This document shows positions 43,901 through 52,070 of a DNA stretch of 64,000 nt, piece by piece. The notes beneath the pieces were generated by a model. It saw only the letters and a list, made by a program, of their open reading frames with translations, was not told where the DNA came from and did no database searches. The stretch's first letter is position 1. Each line of letters begins with the position of its first letter. The DNA lies in NCBI GenBank assembly GCA_964385465.1, contig CAYLPJ010000020.1, forward strand, positions 1 through 64,000. Reading direction: 5' to 3'. The stretch is from CAYLPJ01 sp964385465 (GTDB lineage Bacteria > Planctomycetota > Phycisphaerae > SM23-33). The translations under genes were made by a program, and so were the position numbers.

Positions 43901-45109
43901 GGCGGCCTTCTTGCGGGCCTGCGCGTCGGCGAGTTTCTTCCCGGCGGCGTCGGCGGCGGAGCCGGCGGACTTCTCCGCCTGCCGCGTCTGGGCCAGGGCG
44001 GCCTTCGCGGCGTCGGCCGTCTTCTTCCACGCGGCGGCTTCCTCGGCCGCCTGCTTCTTCGCGGCGTCGGAGGCGTCGGAGCTCGAGGCAACCGTCTTCG
44101 CCCTCGCGGCCGCGCCGGCGGCGGCTTCCGCGGCGGCCTTGGCGACCGCGGCGGCCTTGGCGGTTCGCTTGGCGGCCTCGGCTTGGGCGGCGTCGGCGGC
44201 CTTCTTCCTGGCGGTGGCCGCGGCGACGGCCTTGGCGGCCGCCTCCGCCCGCGCGGGGGCCTGCTTGACGTCATTCTGTGCCTTGGTCAGCTCGGCCTTG
44301 GCGGCCTCGGCAGCCTTTCGCCTGGCCTTGGCTTCGGCGTCCGCCTTCTGCCTGGCCTCCTTCGAGACACTCCCGGCGTTGGCCTTGGCGTCGGCGGCGG
44401 CGCGTTCGGCGGCCTTGAAGGCGGCTTCTGCCTCGGCCACCTTCTTGGCGGCGTCGGCCAGCGCCTTGTCGGCGGCCTGCTTGTGCTTCTGGGCTTCGGG
44501 GAGCTTGGCGGCCGCGTCGGCGAGTTGCTTCTCCAGGTCCTGCTGCCTCTTGCGGGCCCGCGACAGGGCGGCCTTGGCGGTGTCGGCGACTCTGCGTTTG
44601 GCGGTCGCCCGGGCGTCGGCCGCCTTGGCTTCCCGGTCCAGCCTGTTGGCGGCGTTGGCGGCGTTCTTGGCTGCGAGCTCCGCCGCTCGGGCGGCCTTTT
44701 CGGCGTCGTCGTAGGCCTTCTGAAGCGGCTCGGCCTTGGTCTTTGCGGCGGCGAGGGCCTTGTCCAGGGGCGGCTTGGCCTTGGTTGCCTCGGCGAGGGC
44801 CTTCCGGGCGGCCGGAACGGCGGCCTCGGCCCGCTTGAGGTCCTGCTGGCCGCCTTCGCCGGCGAGGCGTTTCGTCTCGGTGGCCCGGGCCCGCTTGGCG
44901 TTGGCTTCCTTCCTGGCCTTGGCGTAGGCGGTATCGGCTGCCTTCATGGCCTTCCACAGCGGGCCGACCGCGGCCTCAGCTTCCCTGGCGGCCTTCTCGG
45001 CGGCCTGGTAGGCGGCCCGGGCCTTGGCCTCGGCGGGGGGTTCGGCCTGCGCCCGCATGAGGGGGCATAGCAGCAGCAACGCAACAAGCGGCAACGCGTT
45101 GGTCTTCAT
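40973..45109 (-). CDS. Ala/Lys-rich helical stalk fused to DUF1549-DUF1553
   Basis: 1378 aa. The start at 45109 gives a signal peptide (MKTNALPLVALLLLCPLMRA, cleavage near 22); a GAGGT site lies 8 nt upstream. Residues about 24-838 are Ala/Lys/Glu/Arg-rich with no proline-rich breaks and can only be helical. They show repeating units of about 90-98 residues, reminiscent of TolA domain II. Residues about 860-1075 match DUF1549 (KIDELVFAKLKSLGI, LRRAYLDVTGTLPT). Residues about 1115-1375 match DUF1553 (VFADWLIRPENPWFAKAIANR, NSPEFLLRH end). Relatives in Planctomycetes usually carry an N-terminal cytochrome c or a sugar-binding domain; here there is no CxxCH motif, so no haem. If fully extended, the stalk would be about 120 nm. 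First gene of the operon with DUF1501 and PPC proteins. Confidence 0.88.
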   Translation of the reverse strand: MKTNALPLVALLLLCPLMRAQAEPPAEAKARAAYQAAEKAAREAEAAVGPLWKAMKAADTAYAKARKEANAKRARATETKRLAGEGGQQDLKRAEAAVPAARKALAEATKAKPPLDKALAAAKTKAEPLQKAYDDAEKAARAAELAAKNAANAANRLDREAKAADARATAKRRVADTAKAALSRARKRQQDLEKQLADAAAKLPEAQKHKQAADKALADAAKKVAEAEAAFKAAERAAADAKANAGSVSKEARQKADAEAKARRKAAEAAKAELTKAQNDVKQAPARAEAAAKAVAAATARKKAADAAQAEAAKRTAKAAAVAKAAAEAAAGAAARAKTVASSSDASDAAKKQAAEEAAAWKKTADAAKAALAQTRQAEKSAGSAADAAGKKLADAQARKKAADAALPNAKKRLEAATKAARAAEQAAGKAEAAAKALAAKAGMSDEQKKQAAADAAAKRKSVDAARAAWERARAAERAARQQANDAAQKLARATAKKKLAEAGLTGVKKQIAAGTTRADAAEQAARAAEKEAAETKRAADAAAAKRKAAADAAAALAKAKKAHENARANAARATKAVTDATAAKNQADARLAKAAKQAADAAKAFQTADKAAADAEAKARKLSGEDAKSKASKQAADDAAARRKAADAAKAALAKAREAEKAAKGAVAAAEKKLNEARAAKTASDQALPKARKQIDAAAGANESARKAAGELLELDAASRKAAAAAAAKRQAANAAKKALDPVQKALEQAALKANRATQALARAKKRKESAEKHLANLKKRIASAKKTHVADEKAAKAAEAAAVPLKKDAEKKRAAYVAARNLAGEKRAQAEQAKGVLYRLVASRRVPKLLDSPGPAKPSNKIDELVFAKLKSLGIKPALCSDAVFLRRAYLDVTGTLPTAEEAKAFIRSKDKNKRVALVDRLLERKAHFDYWAMKWSDILRVKAEFPVKVWPNAAQAYHRWIWESIAENKPYDQFARELLTSSGSNFRVGPVNFYRAIQNKTPEGVAAATGLALMGTRIHSWPQERREGMAAFFSQIGYKPTSEWKEEIVFWDPLNSTEVPGSTAPGVPAVDKSVTVTNTIPRELEKPLKPNGPLKAVFPDGAKTAVPPDRDPRVVFADWLIRPENPWFAKAIANRTWAWIMGRGIIHEPDDIRQDNPPSNPEVLTYLEEELVSHGYDLKHLKRLILTSTTYQLSSVPRSTKPEAAAHFAHYHLRRVEAEVLIDALNDITGSSDLYTSAVPEPFTYIPEDMPAVALADGSVTSSFLTLFGRSARSTGMENERVNQLGSTQWLYMLNSAAIQNKLYQGPRLKAIIAAGGKPAEIAERLYLTILSRFPTEPDIQAAEEYAKAGAAKGRDVWLDLAWALINSPEFLLRH
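42595..45040 (-). repeat. Coding repeats of the helical stalk
   Basis: The stalk consists of related blocks of about 90-98 residues (98 is fourteen heptads). Clear block starts are KKQAAEEAAAWKKTADAAKA, KKQAAADAAAKRKSVDAARA, TKRAADAAAAKRKAAADAAA and SKQAADDAAARRKAADAAKA. Each is followed by an ALAKAREAEKAA-like segment and a KKLA...ALPKAKK-like segment. On the plus strand the region reads as monotonous GGCGGCCTT words, which also explains the long false reading frames opposite it. Confidence 0.75.
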
Positions 45110-45434
45110 CACGAGGTACCTCACGGCTGGGTTGACTTGGGCCTGGCCTTCGGCTTGGTTGAGTGAACGCATCCTGCGAAGACCGGCACGCGGTCCGGCA
45201 ACCTGTCTCGCGGTCCCGGGCTGTCTCCGTGATCGTGGCGCCCTCCGAGGCAAACCCCTCCCGCCTCGCACAGCGCCTGTCTATTGTAGGCACGCCAGCG
45301 TGGCCTTGTTCGGCTGGCGCGCGCTTAAACGCGCCGACAGCCCCGGGGATGCGGACTTCTCCCGGACACCTCAGGCGCAGCTTGGCGACTGCCGGGCGCG
45401 CGTTCCCGCAACGTCGGGCCGCGTTCCAGGCCGG
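45110..45434. other. Gap between stalk gene and GH2 gene
   Basis: No gene is visible in these 325 bp. A minus-strand TACAAT at 45293-45298 is a possible -10 for the stalk operon (leader about 180 nt, no clear -35). GGCGCG/CGCGCC at 45316-45335 forms a 6-bp hairpin with an AT-rich loop (CTTAAA) downstream of the GH2 gene. No T-tract follows it on the minus strand. Confidence 0.5.
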
Positions 45435-48400
45435 CTACTCGATCCGTTCCGCCGCCGTGACGGCCAGGAGCACCGGCGCGCCGTAGCGACGCCCGGGGCC
45501 CTGGCGCATGTCCACCGACGCGATCGCCACGTCGGGGCGGGGATTGGTCCACTGCATGGCATAGACGGCCGTCTTGGGTGTCTCGCCGCTCTCGGCCTCT
45601 TCGGCGCCGGGCGAGGCGGCGGCCCAGGCCAGGACGGCGTCCTTGAGGCCCGTCGGGCGGGCCTGGACGTAGTGGGCGGCCCCGAGTCCGTAGTTCACGG
45701 GCACGACGGCGGTCTGTCCGTCGGCGTAGTGGACCACGTATTCCCACACGGCCGGGGGCTCGCGCCGGCGGCGTCCGGGCTTCCACTCTCGCTTTTCCAC
45801 CATCGTGTGGAGGAAGAACAGCGCGTCGGCCTTGCGCCCCACCTCGATGCCTTCGACGGCCTTGGGCGCCTTGACGCGGGGCATGCCCTGGAGGGTGACG
45901 GCGCTTTCCAGCGGCGAGGTCTTGAAGTCGCGGATCTGGTAGACCACGCCCTCGAACTTCTGGCGGTTCAGCGGCAGGTGGGCCAGGTCCGGCTTCAGCG
46001 GCCAGCCCTGCTCGCCATCCAGGTACAGGTTGCAGTGCTTCTCCATCGAGACCGGGTGGTACCGGAGCCCCTCGCCCGGCAGGATGGACCGGGCGCCCTC
46101 GAACGTCGCGTGCAGGTTCCCCAGCACGGTCGTGAAGATGGTCTTCTTCTTCTCGGCGTTCTCGGGCAGCTTCTCGCGGGCGGGGATGTGGAGCTGGTTG
46201 AGCAGGATGCCGCCCTTGCCCTGCGGGTAGCGGACCAGCCCGCCGACGTTCAGCATGGGCTTGACCTTCTCGTAGAACTTCGACGACCGCTTCACGCGAA
46301 GGGCGAGGTTGTCAAGCCCGGTGAGGTCGCGGTCGACGTCGATGTCGGACAGGTCGATCGTTACCCGGTCGGCGGCGCGGGCGTCGAATTCCCACTCCTG
46401 CGTCGCCAGCGTCTCGCGGGTGTAGGGCTCGACGGTCAGCTTCTCGCTCGTCGTGTCGCCGTCGGCGTGGAATGTCAGCGTGATCGACCGCAGCGTGTCG
46501 CAGACGCGGTTCGGCCGCAGCCGCAGGCCGATCACCTTCTCCGTGCGGGGCAGGTCGATCGTGAACTTCGTCGGGTCCCCCCGCTGGGCGTGGATCGTGA
46601 ACGTGTAGACCCACATGTCCGTGCCCGTCAGCCCGTTGACCATGTTCAGCGGCCAGGTGTCGCGACCGGGGCCGGTGACGTCCGGGTCGTTGAAGTACGC
46701 CGGCTGTGGCCAGGCGGCGAACGGGGCGATGTCGTCGTAGTCGACGACGTGGCTGAAGATGTCGTCGGCCAGCCACTGATCGCCCTTGTGGCGGAAGATC
46801 TTCTGCCCGGTGTACATCACTACGTCGCGCTGGCTGAGCCCGGTAGTCAGCGGATCGCGCGGGGCCGTCAGCGCCACCTTCTCCAGCCGGAACGGGCGGA
46901 GGAGGTGCTTGACGCCCACCAGGGCGTTGAAGTGCTCCAGGCTCTCCGGCGTCACGCCCCAGAGCATCAGCCAGCCGCCCGACTCGTGGAACCGCCGGAC
47001 CGCGTCCTTCCTCGATGCCAGCTTTCGCAGGTTCGCCGGCGTCGCCTCCACCACGACGATCTCGTGCTTCCCGGCCGCGACCGCCTTGACGGGATCGCTC
47101 AGCCGGTCATGGACAAGGCCGCTTTCGGCGATCATCCTCGCGGCGGGGCTCCCGTCGGCGAAGACGACGGCGGTGGCCTTCTGCTCAAGCCGATAGCCCA
47201 GCGTGTAGTTGACGAGGTTGTCGAACATCCTGGTGGCCACCGGATCGACGCCGAGCTTGGTCCCGATGGCAAGCTGGCAGAGCACCAGCGCGCCCTTGTC
47301 GACGGTGCAGACGGCCAGGGCGGTCTCGCCGAGCATCCCGTCGCACTGCACCAACGATCGCGCGCCGCGGCTGGGCTTGCGGTAGGCGTGGCGGTAGACC
47401 ACGTGTCCGTCGGACCAGAACCGCAGGTCCTCCGGCGCCAGGCCCGCGAAGGCCGGGTGGGTCATGTCCTGGCTGAACGCGATCCGCCCGACGTGGTCGG
47501 TGACCTCGAAGTCCGCCGGCGTGGCCTGGTAGTGCAGCGGGTGCTGCTGGTCCAGCACGAGCACCTTCGCGCCGGACGCGGCGAACTGCCGCCATCGCGG
47601 GCTGGTGGCCTGGCGGGGCGAGACGAGATCCGGCCCGACGATCAGCACGTCCACGTCGCCGGGCACCTCGTCCAGCGCCTTGATCGCGGTGAACTCGAGG
47701 CCGCGGTCGCGGAGGCGGGCGGAGACCGCCCCGCCTTCGTCCCACACGACGACCTTCGCGCCGTCGGCCGACGGCTTCGGCGCCCCGTCGGCGTCCAGCA
47801 CGCTGATGTCCCTGGCGTCATCGAACACCTGCTTGCCGTCGCGTGCGGCGCGAAGCACAAACCGACCTCTCAGCCGCTCGGTCGTCTCGGGCGCGCGGAA
47901 GGCGATCTGCCACACTTCAGCCTCGCCGGGCGGGACGCGGAAGGTCTTGCTCTCGCCGGCGACCTTCTTGCCGCCCAGCTCGATCGACCAGGACGCCTCG
48001 ATCGGCGTGTCGTGGTGCGTGTCGTTGAAGACCTTCAGCGTCCGCGACACCTTGGCGCCCGAACCGAAGGTGGTGTTCCACTGCCGGCACAGCACGGCCA
48101 CGGGCTGCCAACTGATGTAATGCCCCCCGCCCGTGGACTTGTCGCCGTGCCAGAAATGGAACCCCGCCAGGTCGATCCAACGATAGCCCTCGCTGAGCAT
48201 CCGCGTGGACAGGGCGGCCGCCTCGCGGGTGTAGGACCGCCCGAGGAAGCATCGCTCCCCGCCGACCTGGGCGAACCACCCCGGCGGCTTGCCGGCGATG
48301 AAATGGTCCTCGCTGAGGAAGATCGGCTTGTCCATGGCCATCGGCCAGGGCTGCTTGGCGCTCGTGCCCGTCCAGCCCTCCAGCCCGTAGGCCATGTCGG

Positions 48401-50549
48401 GGTATTCCCGCATGTTGGCCGTCTCGTAGTGACAGCCGTTGACCGGCAGCGACTGGTCCATCAGCGCCCGCCCGCCGGCAACGTTGATGCCCGGGCGGGT
48501 GGGGTCGACCTCGCCGACGGCGCGGGCCATCTTCTTGAATTCCGGCTCGACGACGTCCAGGTTGCCGAAGTTGCGGGCGTTGATGTAGACGATCTCGTTG
48601 TCCAGCTCCCACAGGAAGACCGACGGGTTGTTGCGGTAGTCCCGCGTTCGCGCCCGCGCCTGGGCCCGGACGTTGTCGAACAGCGCCTCGTTGGCCACTT
48701 TCACCCTCTTGCCGTCCCGCTCCTCCTTCAAGGCCAGGGCATAGCTGGCGTGCTGGCCGTCGAAGGTGGTGACCGTCTTGCGGACGGGCACGCCGTGCTC
48801 GTCGAAGAAGTCCAGCGCCCTCGCCTGCCGCATGCCCCCCCAGCCGCTGTGGAACCGCAGGCGGAACATGTTCTGACCGCTCTGCCGCCAGAACGCCACG
48901 GCGTCCTTGCGCGTCTCTTTCGTCGCCCCGCCGTAGGACAGGTCCGCCCGGAGCTGCTGCCGCACGCCGTTGAGAAAGAACGCCGTGCCCCGGATCTCCC
49001 ACTGGCGGAAACCGAACCGCGTCCGGGCCTCGTCGATGGGCTTGCCCCCGGCAGACAGCGTGGTCACCACGTCATACAGGAACGGATCGTCCCGCCACCA
49101 CAGGTGCGGGTCCTTCCACGGCTCGGAGACCTCGAAGGTCAGCGACTCCCCGGCCGGGACGGTCTTCGTCACCGCGGCGAAGGCCTTCTCGGCATCCCCG
49201 CCGCCGTGCGGCTCGACGCGGTTGCCCACCCGGACCTTCGCCGCCTTGCCGGTCGGGTTGTGCAGCGTGATCTCCAGGGCCAGCTTCTTGTCGGTTACGC
49301 TCGGCTTGGCGAACACGTCCGCGACGTACACCGGCCCGGCCGAGATCAGCTTCACGCGATCGAGTATGCCGTTCGCCCCGTGGCCCTTCATCGGGTAGTC
49401 GAACTGGTGCGTCGTGCCCTGGTTGCGGTCGAGGTACTCTTCCGGCCGGTTGAATGCGTACCGCGTGTTGGGCCGGTCGCCGCGGCTCTGCTTGAGGGCG
49501 TAGTAACGGTCCTTGACGCCGACCACGATCTCGTTGACCTTGCCCGGCTCGATGCCCTCGGTCACGTCCAGTTGCCAGCCGGCCAGGGGGATCGTCCGGT
49601 GCCCCATCCGCCTGCCGTTGACGTGCACCGTCACGAACGTGCTGACCTCGTCGAAGTCCAGCACAAAGGCCCGGCCCTTGTGTCCGGCGGGGACGTCCAC
49701 GCGCGTCTTGAGCAGGTAGCGGTGGTTGAACACCAGGTCCGGCCGCTGGACGCGGCGGTCGCCGGGCACGGACATCGAGCCCCAGTGGAGGTCCAGCTCG
49801 GGCAGGGGCACGGGGCCCTCGCGGTCCTCGACGAGGCCCCGCTCGTCGAACCGCGCCATCTGCCAACGCCCATGCAGCGGCAGGGCCACGCGCGGGCTCT
49901 CCGCGGCGGGCATGGCGAAGACGTGCTTTTCGGCCGCGATGTCCTGCTCCGTCCGCCAGTCGGCGTCGGGCTTGTGCTTGCCGTTGGGCACCCACCGCCC
50001 GCGGTACAGGCAGAACGCGTCGGCCGTCCAGACGACGCGCTTCGGGCCGCGGGCGCCTTTCTTGTCCTTGCCGTATGCCCGCGGAATGCGGATGTGCAGC
50101 GTGTGCCTGCCGGGCTTCAATTCCGCCTCGCCCATCAGCACCCAGCCGATGGACTTCCACCGCCCGAGCTCCTGGAGGTCGGTGGCCACGTCCTCGGGCT
50201 CCTGCTTGGTGATCGTGTCCCGGGGGCCGTCGTCGATCCGCCAGTCAAAGGGCGTGCGGATGCTCTCCATGCCGATACGCCCCCAGACCTCGTACGTGCC
50301 CGCCTCGGCGACCTCGAAGTCATACGACACCAGCGCGCCGTCTTCGGGGATCTCCTTCTCCATCTCGTCGGGCTGAGCGGCCAGCCCCGCCCAGTTGCCG
50401 TCGGACAGGAACTCCGCCCCGCTCCACGCCGAGGTGGGAATCTCGATGTTGGCCTTCGTCGGGGCCTCGCCCTCCAGCCAGACGTACGGTTCGCCGCCCG
50501 CCGCCGACGCCGCCGACAACGCCAGAACGATGGTCAGGATTCGCTTCAT
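45435..50549 (-). CDS. Giant secreted GH2-type glycoside hydrolase (beta-galactosidase-like)
   Basis: 1704 aa, much longer than the usual 600-1100 of GH2. GGAG lies 7 nt before the ATG. Signal peptide about 1-18. Residues about 20-185 form a CBM-like beta-sandwich (VWLEGEAPTKANIEI, then GRHTLHIRIP). Residues about 240-410 match the GH2 sugar-binding sandwich, and 415-520 the immunoglobulin-like domain. The barrel follows. The acid/base is in FLWELDNEIVYIN (about residue 650) and the nucleophile in PIFLSEDHF (about 746), about 96 residues apart as in GH2. Then comes a beta domain and a glutamine-amidotransferase-like fold (VDVLIVGPDLVSPRQA, about 955-1240), as in some trimerising beta-galactosidases. 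The last 400 residues are beta-rich and unassigned. It probably hydrolyses a terminal beta-linked sugar outside the cytoplasm; specificity is not readable. Confidence 0.87.
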   Translation of the reverse strand: MKRILTIVLALSAASAAGGEPYVWLEGEAPTKANIEIPTSAWSGAEFLSDGNWAGLAAQPDEMEKEIPEDGALVSYDFEVAEAGTYEVWGRIGMESIRTPFDWRIDDGPRDTITKQEPEDVATDLQELGRWKSIGWVLMGEAELKPGRHTLHIRIPRAYGKDKKGARGPKRVVWTADAFCLYRGRWVPNGKHKPDADWRTEQDIAAEKHVFAMPAAESPRVALPLHGRWQMARFDERGLVEDREGPVPLPELDLHWGSMSVPGDRRVQRPDLVFNHRYLLKTRVDVPAGHKGRAFVLDFDEVSTFVTVHVNGRRMGHRTIPLAGWQLDVTEGIEPGKVNEIVVGVKDRYYALKQSRGDRPNTRYAFNRPEEYLDRNQGTTHQFDYPMKGHGANGILDRVKLISAGPVYVADVFAKPSVTDKKLALEITLHNPTGKAAKVRVGNRVEPHGGGDAEKAFAAVTKTVPAGESLTFEVSEPWKDPHLWWRDDPFLYDVVTTLSAGGKPIDEARTRFGFRQWEIRGTAFFLNGVRQQLRADLSYGGATKETRKDAVAFWRQSGQNMFRLRFHSGWGGMRQARALDFFDEHGVPVRKTVTTFDGQHASYALALKEERDGKRVKVANEALFDNVRAQARARTRDYRNNPSVFLWELDNEIVYINARNFGNLDVVEPEFKKMARAVGEVDPTRPGINVAGGRALMDQSLPVNGCHYETANMREYPDMAYGLEGWTGTSAKQPWPMAMDKPIFLSEDHFIAGKPPGWFAQVGGERCFLGRSYTREAAALSTRMLSEGYRWIDLAGFHFWHGDKSTGGGHYISWQPVAVLCRQWNTTFGSGAKVSRTLKVFNDTHHDTPIEASWSIELGGKKVAGESKTFRVPPGEAEVWQIAFRAPETTERLRGRFVLRAARDGKQVFDDARDISVLDADGAPKPSADGAKVVVWDEGGAVSARLRDRGLEFTAIKALDEVPGDVDVLIVGPDLVSPRQATSPRWRQFAASGAKVLVLDQQHPLHYQATPADFEVTDHVGRIAFSQDMTHPAFAGLAPEDLRFWSDGHVVYRHAYRKPSRGARSLVQCDGMLGETALAVCTVDKGALVLCQLAIGTKLGVDPVATRMFDNLVNYTLGYRLEQKATAVVFADGSPAARMIAESGLVHDRLSDPVKAVAAGKHEIVVVEATPANLRKLASRKDAVRRFHESGGWLMLWGVTPESLEHFNALVGVKHLLRPFRLEKVALTAPRDPLTTGLSQRDVVMYTGQKIFRHKGDQWLADDIFSHVVDYDDIAPFAAWPQPAYFNDPDVTGPGRDTWPLNMVNGLTGTDMWVYTFTIHAQRGDPTKFTIDLPRTEKVIGLRLRPNRVCDTLRSITLTFHADGDTTSEKLTVEPYTRETLATQEWEFDARAADRVTIDLSDIDVDRDLTGLDNLALRVKRSSKFYEKVKPMLNVGGLVRYPQGKGGILLNQLHIPAREKLPENAEKKKTIFTTVLGNLHATFEGARSILPGEGLRYHPVSMEKHCNLYLDGEQGWPLKPDLAHLPLNRQKFEGVVYQIRDFKTSPLESAVTLQGMPRVKAPKAVEGIEVGRKADALFFLHTMVEKREWKPGRRRREPPAVWEYVVHYADGQTAVVPVNYGLGAAHYVQARPTGLKDAVLAWAAASPGAEEAESGETPKTAVYAMQWTNPRPDVAIASVDMRQGPGRRYGAPVLLAVTAAERIE

Positions 50550-50659
50550 GGGGAATCTCCGTGTGTGCAGGGAACCGAGCGCTTGTTGAACCGCCCAGCC
50601 CGGACAACCTATCGCGCCGACCGCCCCACTATCCGGGAGCGTACGGGAGGCCGATCGGG

Positions 50660-50665
50660 TAAGAT
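50660..50665 (+). promoter_or_regulatory. -10 element of the SMP-30-like gene
   Basis: TAAGAT lies about 55 nt before the start codon and is framed by CGGG and CCCG, so it could sit in the loop of a small inverted repeat. No convincing -35 is present. Confidence 0.3.
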
Positions 50666-50720
50666 GCCCGCACCGCGGCCGGACCGACCGGGCGGAACTG
50701 AATGAAAAGGACAGCCTACC

Positions 50721-51698
50721 GTGCGACCGCACATCCTCAACGCCGTGGCCCTGCTGATGGCTGGCTGGGCCCTTGCCCCCGCCGTGCCGCCCCCCGCCCC
50801 GGCCAAGGAGCCGACCATGAAAGACACTGCCCTCCCCCAGGAGATCGATGTCGTGGACGAGTCCTTTCACGAGGTCATCGGCCGAAAGGCATCCGTCGAG
50901 CGGATCTGCAAGGGCCTGAAGTTCACCGAGGGCCCGGTCTGGCTGCCGTCGCGGAAGATGCTGCTGTTCAGCGACATCCCGGCCGACACGATTTACCAGT
51001 GGACCGAGGGCGGCAAGCGGAAGGTCTTCCGCAAGCCGTCCCACCATGCCAACGGCAACACCACGGACCGCCGCGGGCGGCTGATCACCTGCGAACACGG
51101 CAGCCGCACCGTCACCCGGACCGATCCCAACGGCGACGTCAGCGTCATCGCAGCGACGTACAAGGGCGGCAAGCTCAACAGTCCCAACGACGCCGCCGTC
51201 AAGAGCGACGGGACCGTCTGGTTCACCGACCCGCCGTACGGCCTCGGCCGCCGCAAGCGGGAACAGCAGGCCAACCACGTCTTCCGGCTGGACCCCGACG
51301 CCTCCGAGCCGGTCGCCGTCGCGTCCGACTTCGACATGCCCAACGGCCTGTGCTTCTCGCCGGATGAGAAGCACCTGTACATCGCCGACAGCGGCCGGCC
51401 CCACCACATCCGGCGCCTGCCCGTGCTCAAGGGCAACCGGCTGGGCAAGGGGAAGGTCTTCGCCGTCATCCGCCCCGGCGTGCCCGACGGCATCCGCACC
51501 GACCGTGCCGGGCGGCTGTACTCGACCGCTGCCGACGGTGTGCAGGTCTTCAGCCCCGCCGGCAAGCTCATCGGCCGCATCCGCACGCCAAAGCCCGCCG
51601 CGAACTGCTGTTTCGGCGGCACCGACCGCAAGACCCTCTTCATCACCGCCCGCGACGGTGTCTACCGCGTCCGCCTCGCCGTCGCCGGGCGAAGATGA
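50721..51698 (+). CDS. Exported SMP-30/gluconolactonase-like protein
   Basis: 325 aa, from a GTG start at 50721 with AAAAGG about 10 nt upstream. Signal peptide about 1-28 (LLMAGWALAPAVPPPAPA). The rest is a six-bladed beta-propeller of the SMP-30/gluconolactonase/LRE type. It has the metal-site glutamate in KFTEGPVWLP (about residue 69-78), an asparagine in LNSPNDAAVKSDGTVWFTDP, and the conserved aspartate region FDMPNGLCFSPDEKHLYIAD. Relatives hydrolyse aldonolactones or similar esters with a divalent cation. With two Gfo/Idh sugar oxidoreductases in the window, a lactonase acting after sugar oxidation is plausible but not shown. The GH2 gene lies divergently upstream (172 bp). Confidence 0.88.
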   Translation: MRPHILNAVALLMAGWALAPAVPPPAPAKEPTMKDTALPQEIDVVDESFHEVIGRKASVERICKGLKFTEGPVWLPSRKMLLFSDIPADTIYQWTEGGKRKVFRKPSHHANGNTTDRRGRLITCEHGSRTVTRTDPNGDVSVIAATYKGGKLNSPNDAAVKSDGTVWFTDPPYGLGRRKREQQANHVFRLDPDASEPVAVASDFDMPNGLCFSPDEKHLYIADSGRPHHIRRLPVLKGNRLGKGKVFAVIRPGVPDGIRTDRAGRLYSTAADGVQVFSPAGKLIGRIRTPKPAANCCFGGTDRKTLFITARDGVYRVRLAVAGRR

Positions 51699-52070
51699 CC
51701 CCCGCCCTCGCCGCCTCACAGTCTGCAACCGATTGTTGACGAACAGGCCGATCCGGCCTAGAATAGGGGCATCGAGTTCGGGCTCTCGCAGCACCATGCA
51801 CTTCTGCAATGCCCGGGCTGAATAGGTAAGAAGAGGAACTGTCACTCCATCCTGTTTGCAGTGGCCGGCTCAGCGTACCGACGCGAGACGCCGGAGGGCG
51901 GATGGCCCGAAGCCAACGGGCGATCTCTCGACGCGTCAAGCCAGAACGAACAGGGAGAGCACATGTCGCATATGTGCAAGGCTTTGTCATCTGCTGCCGC
52001 CTTCTGTCGGCGGCCTGACGTACTTCCGCCTGCCATATCCCCCTCACGCATGCTTCCAGGGAGAATCGCC
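51699..52070 (+). other. Promoter region and leader of the second giant gene
   Basis: No gene is seen in these 372 bp. Besides the promoter at 51736-51764, the leader of about 300 nt contains a GCACAT/ATGTGC hairpin (51959-51977) and the ribosome site AGGGAG (52058-52063), 7 nt before the ATG. The leader shares no obvious sequence with that of the first giant gene, although both are long. Confidence 0.5.
51736..51764 (+). promoter_or_regulatory. Promoter of the second giant gene with operator-like palindrome
   Basis: TTGACG (51736-51741), 17-bp spacer, TAGAAT (51759-51764). The spacer is largely filled by the perfect inverted repeat AGGCCG-ATC-CGGCCT (51745-51759), which overlaps the first base of the -10 box. 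A dimeric repressor bound there would block RNA polymerase. Confidence 0.65.

Noticed and set aside
40973..45109. Cytochrome c-type domain in the DUF1549/DUF1553 protein
   Set aside because: No CxxCH motif is present anywhere in the 1378 residues.
41186..50705. Long plus-strand open frames (41186-45070 and 45024-50705)
   Set aside because: They are shadows of the Ala/Lys stalk gene and the GH2 gene, with Gly/Leu/Val-rich low-complexity translations.
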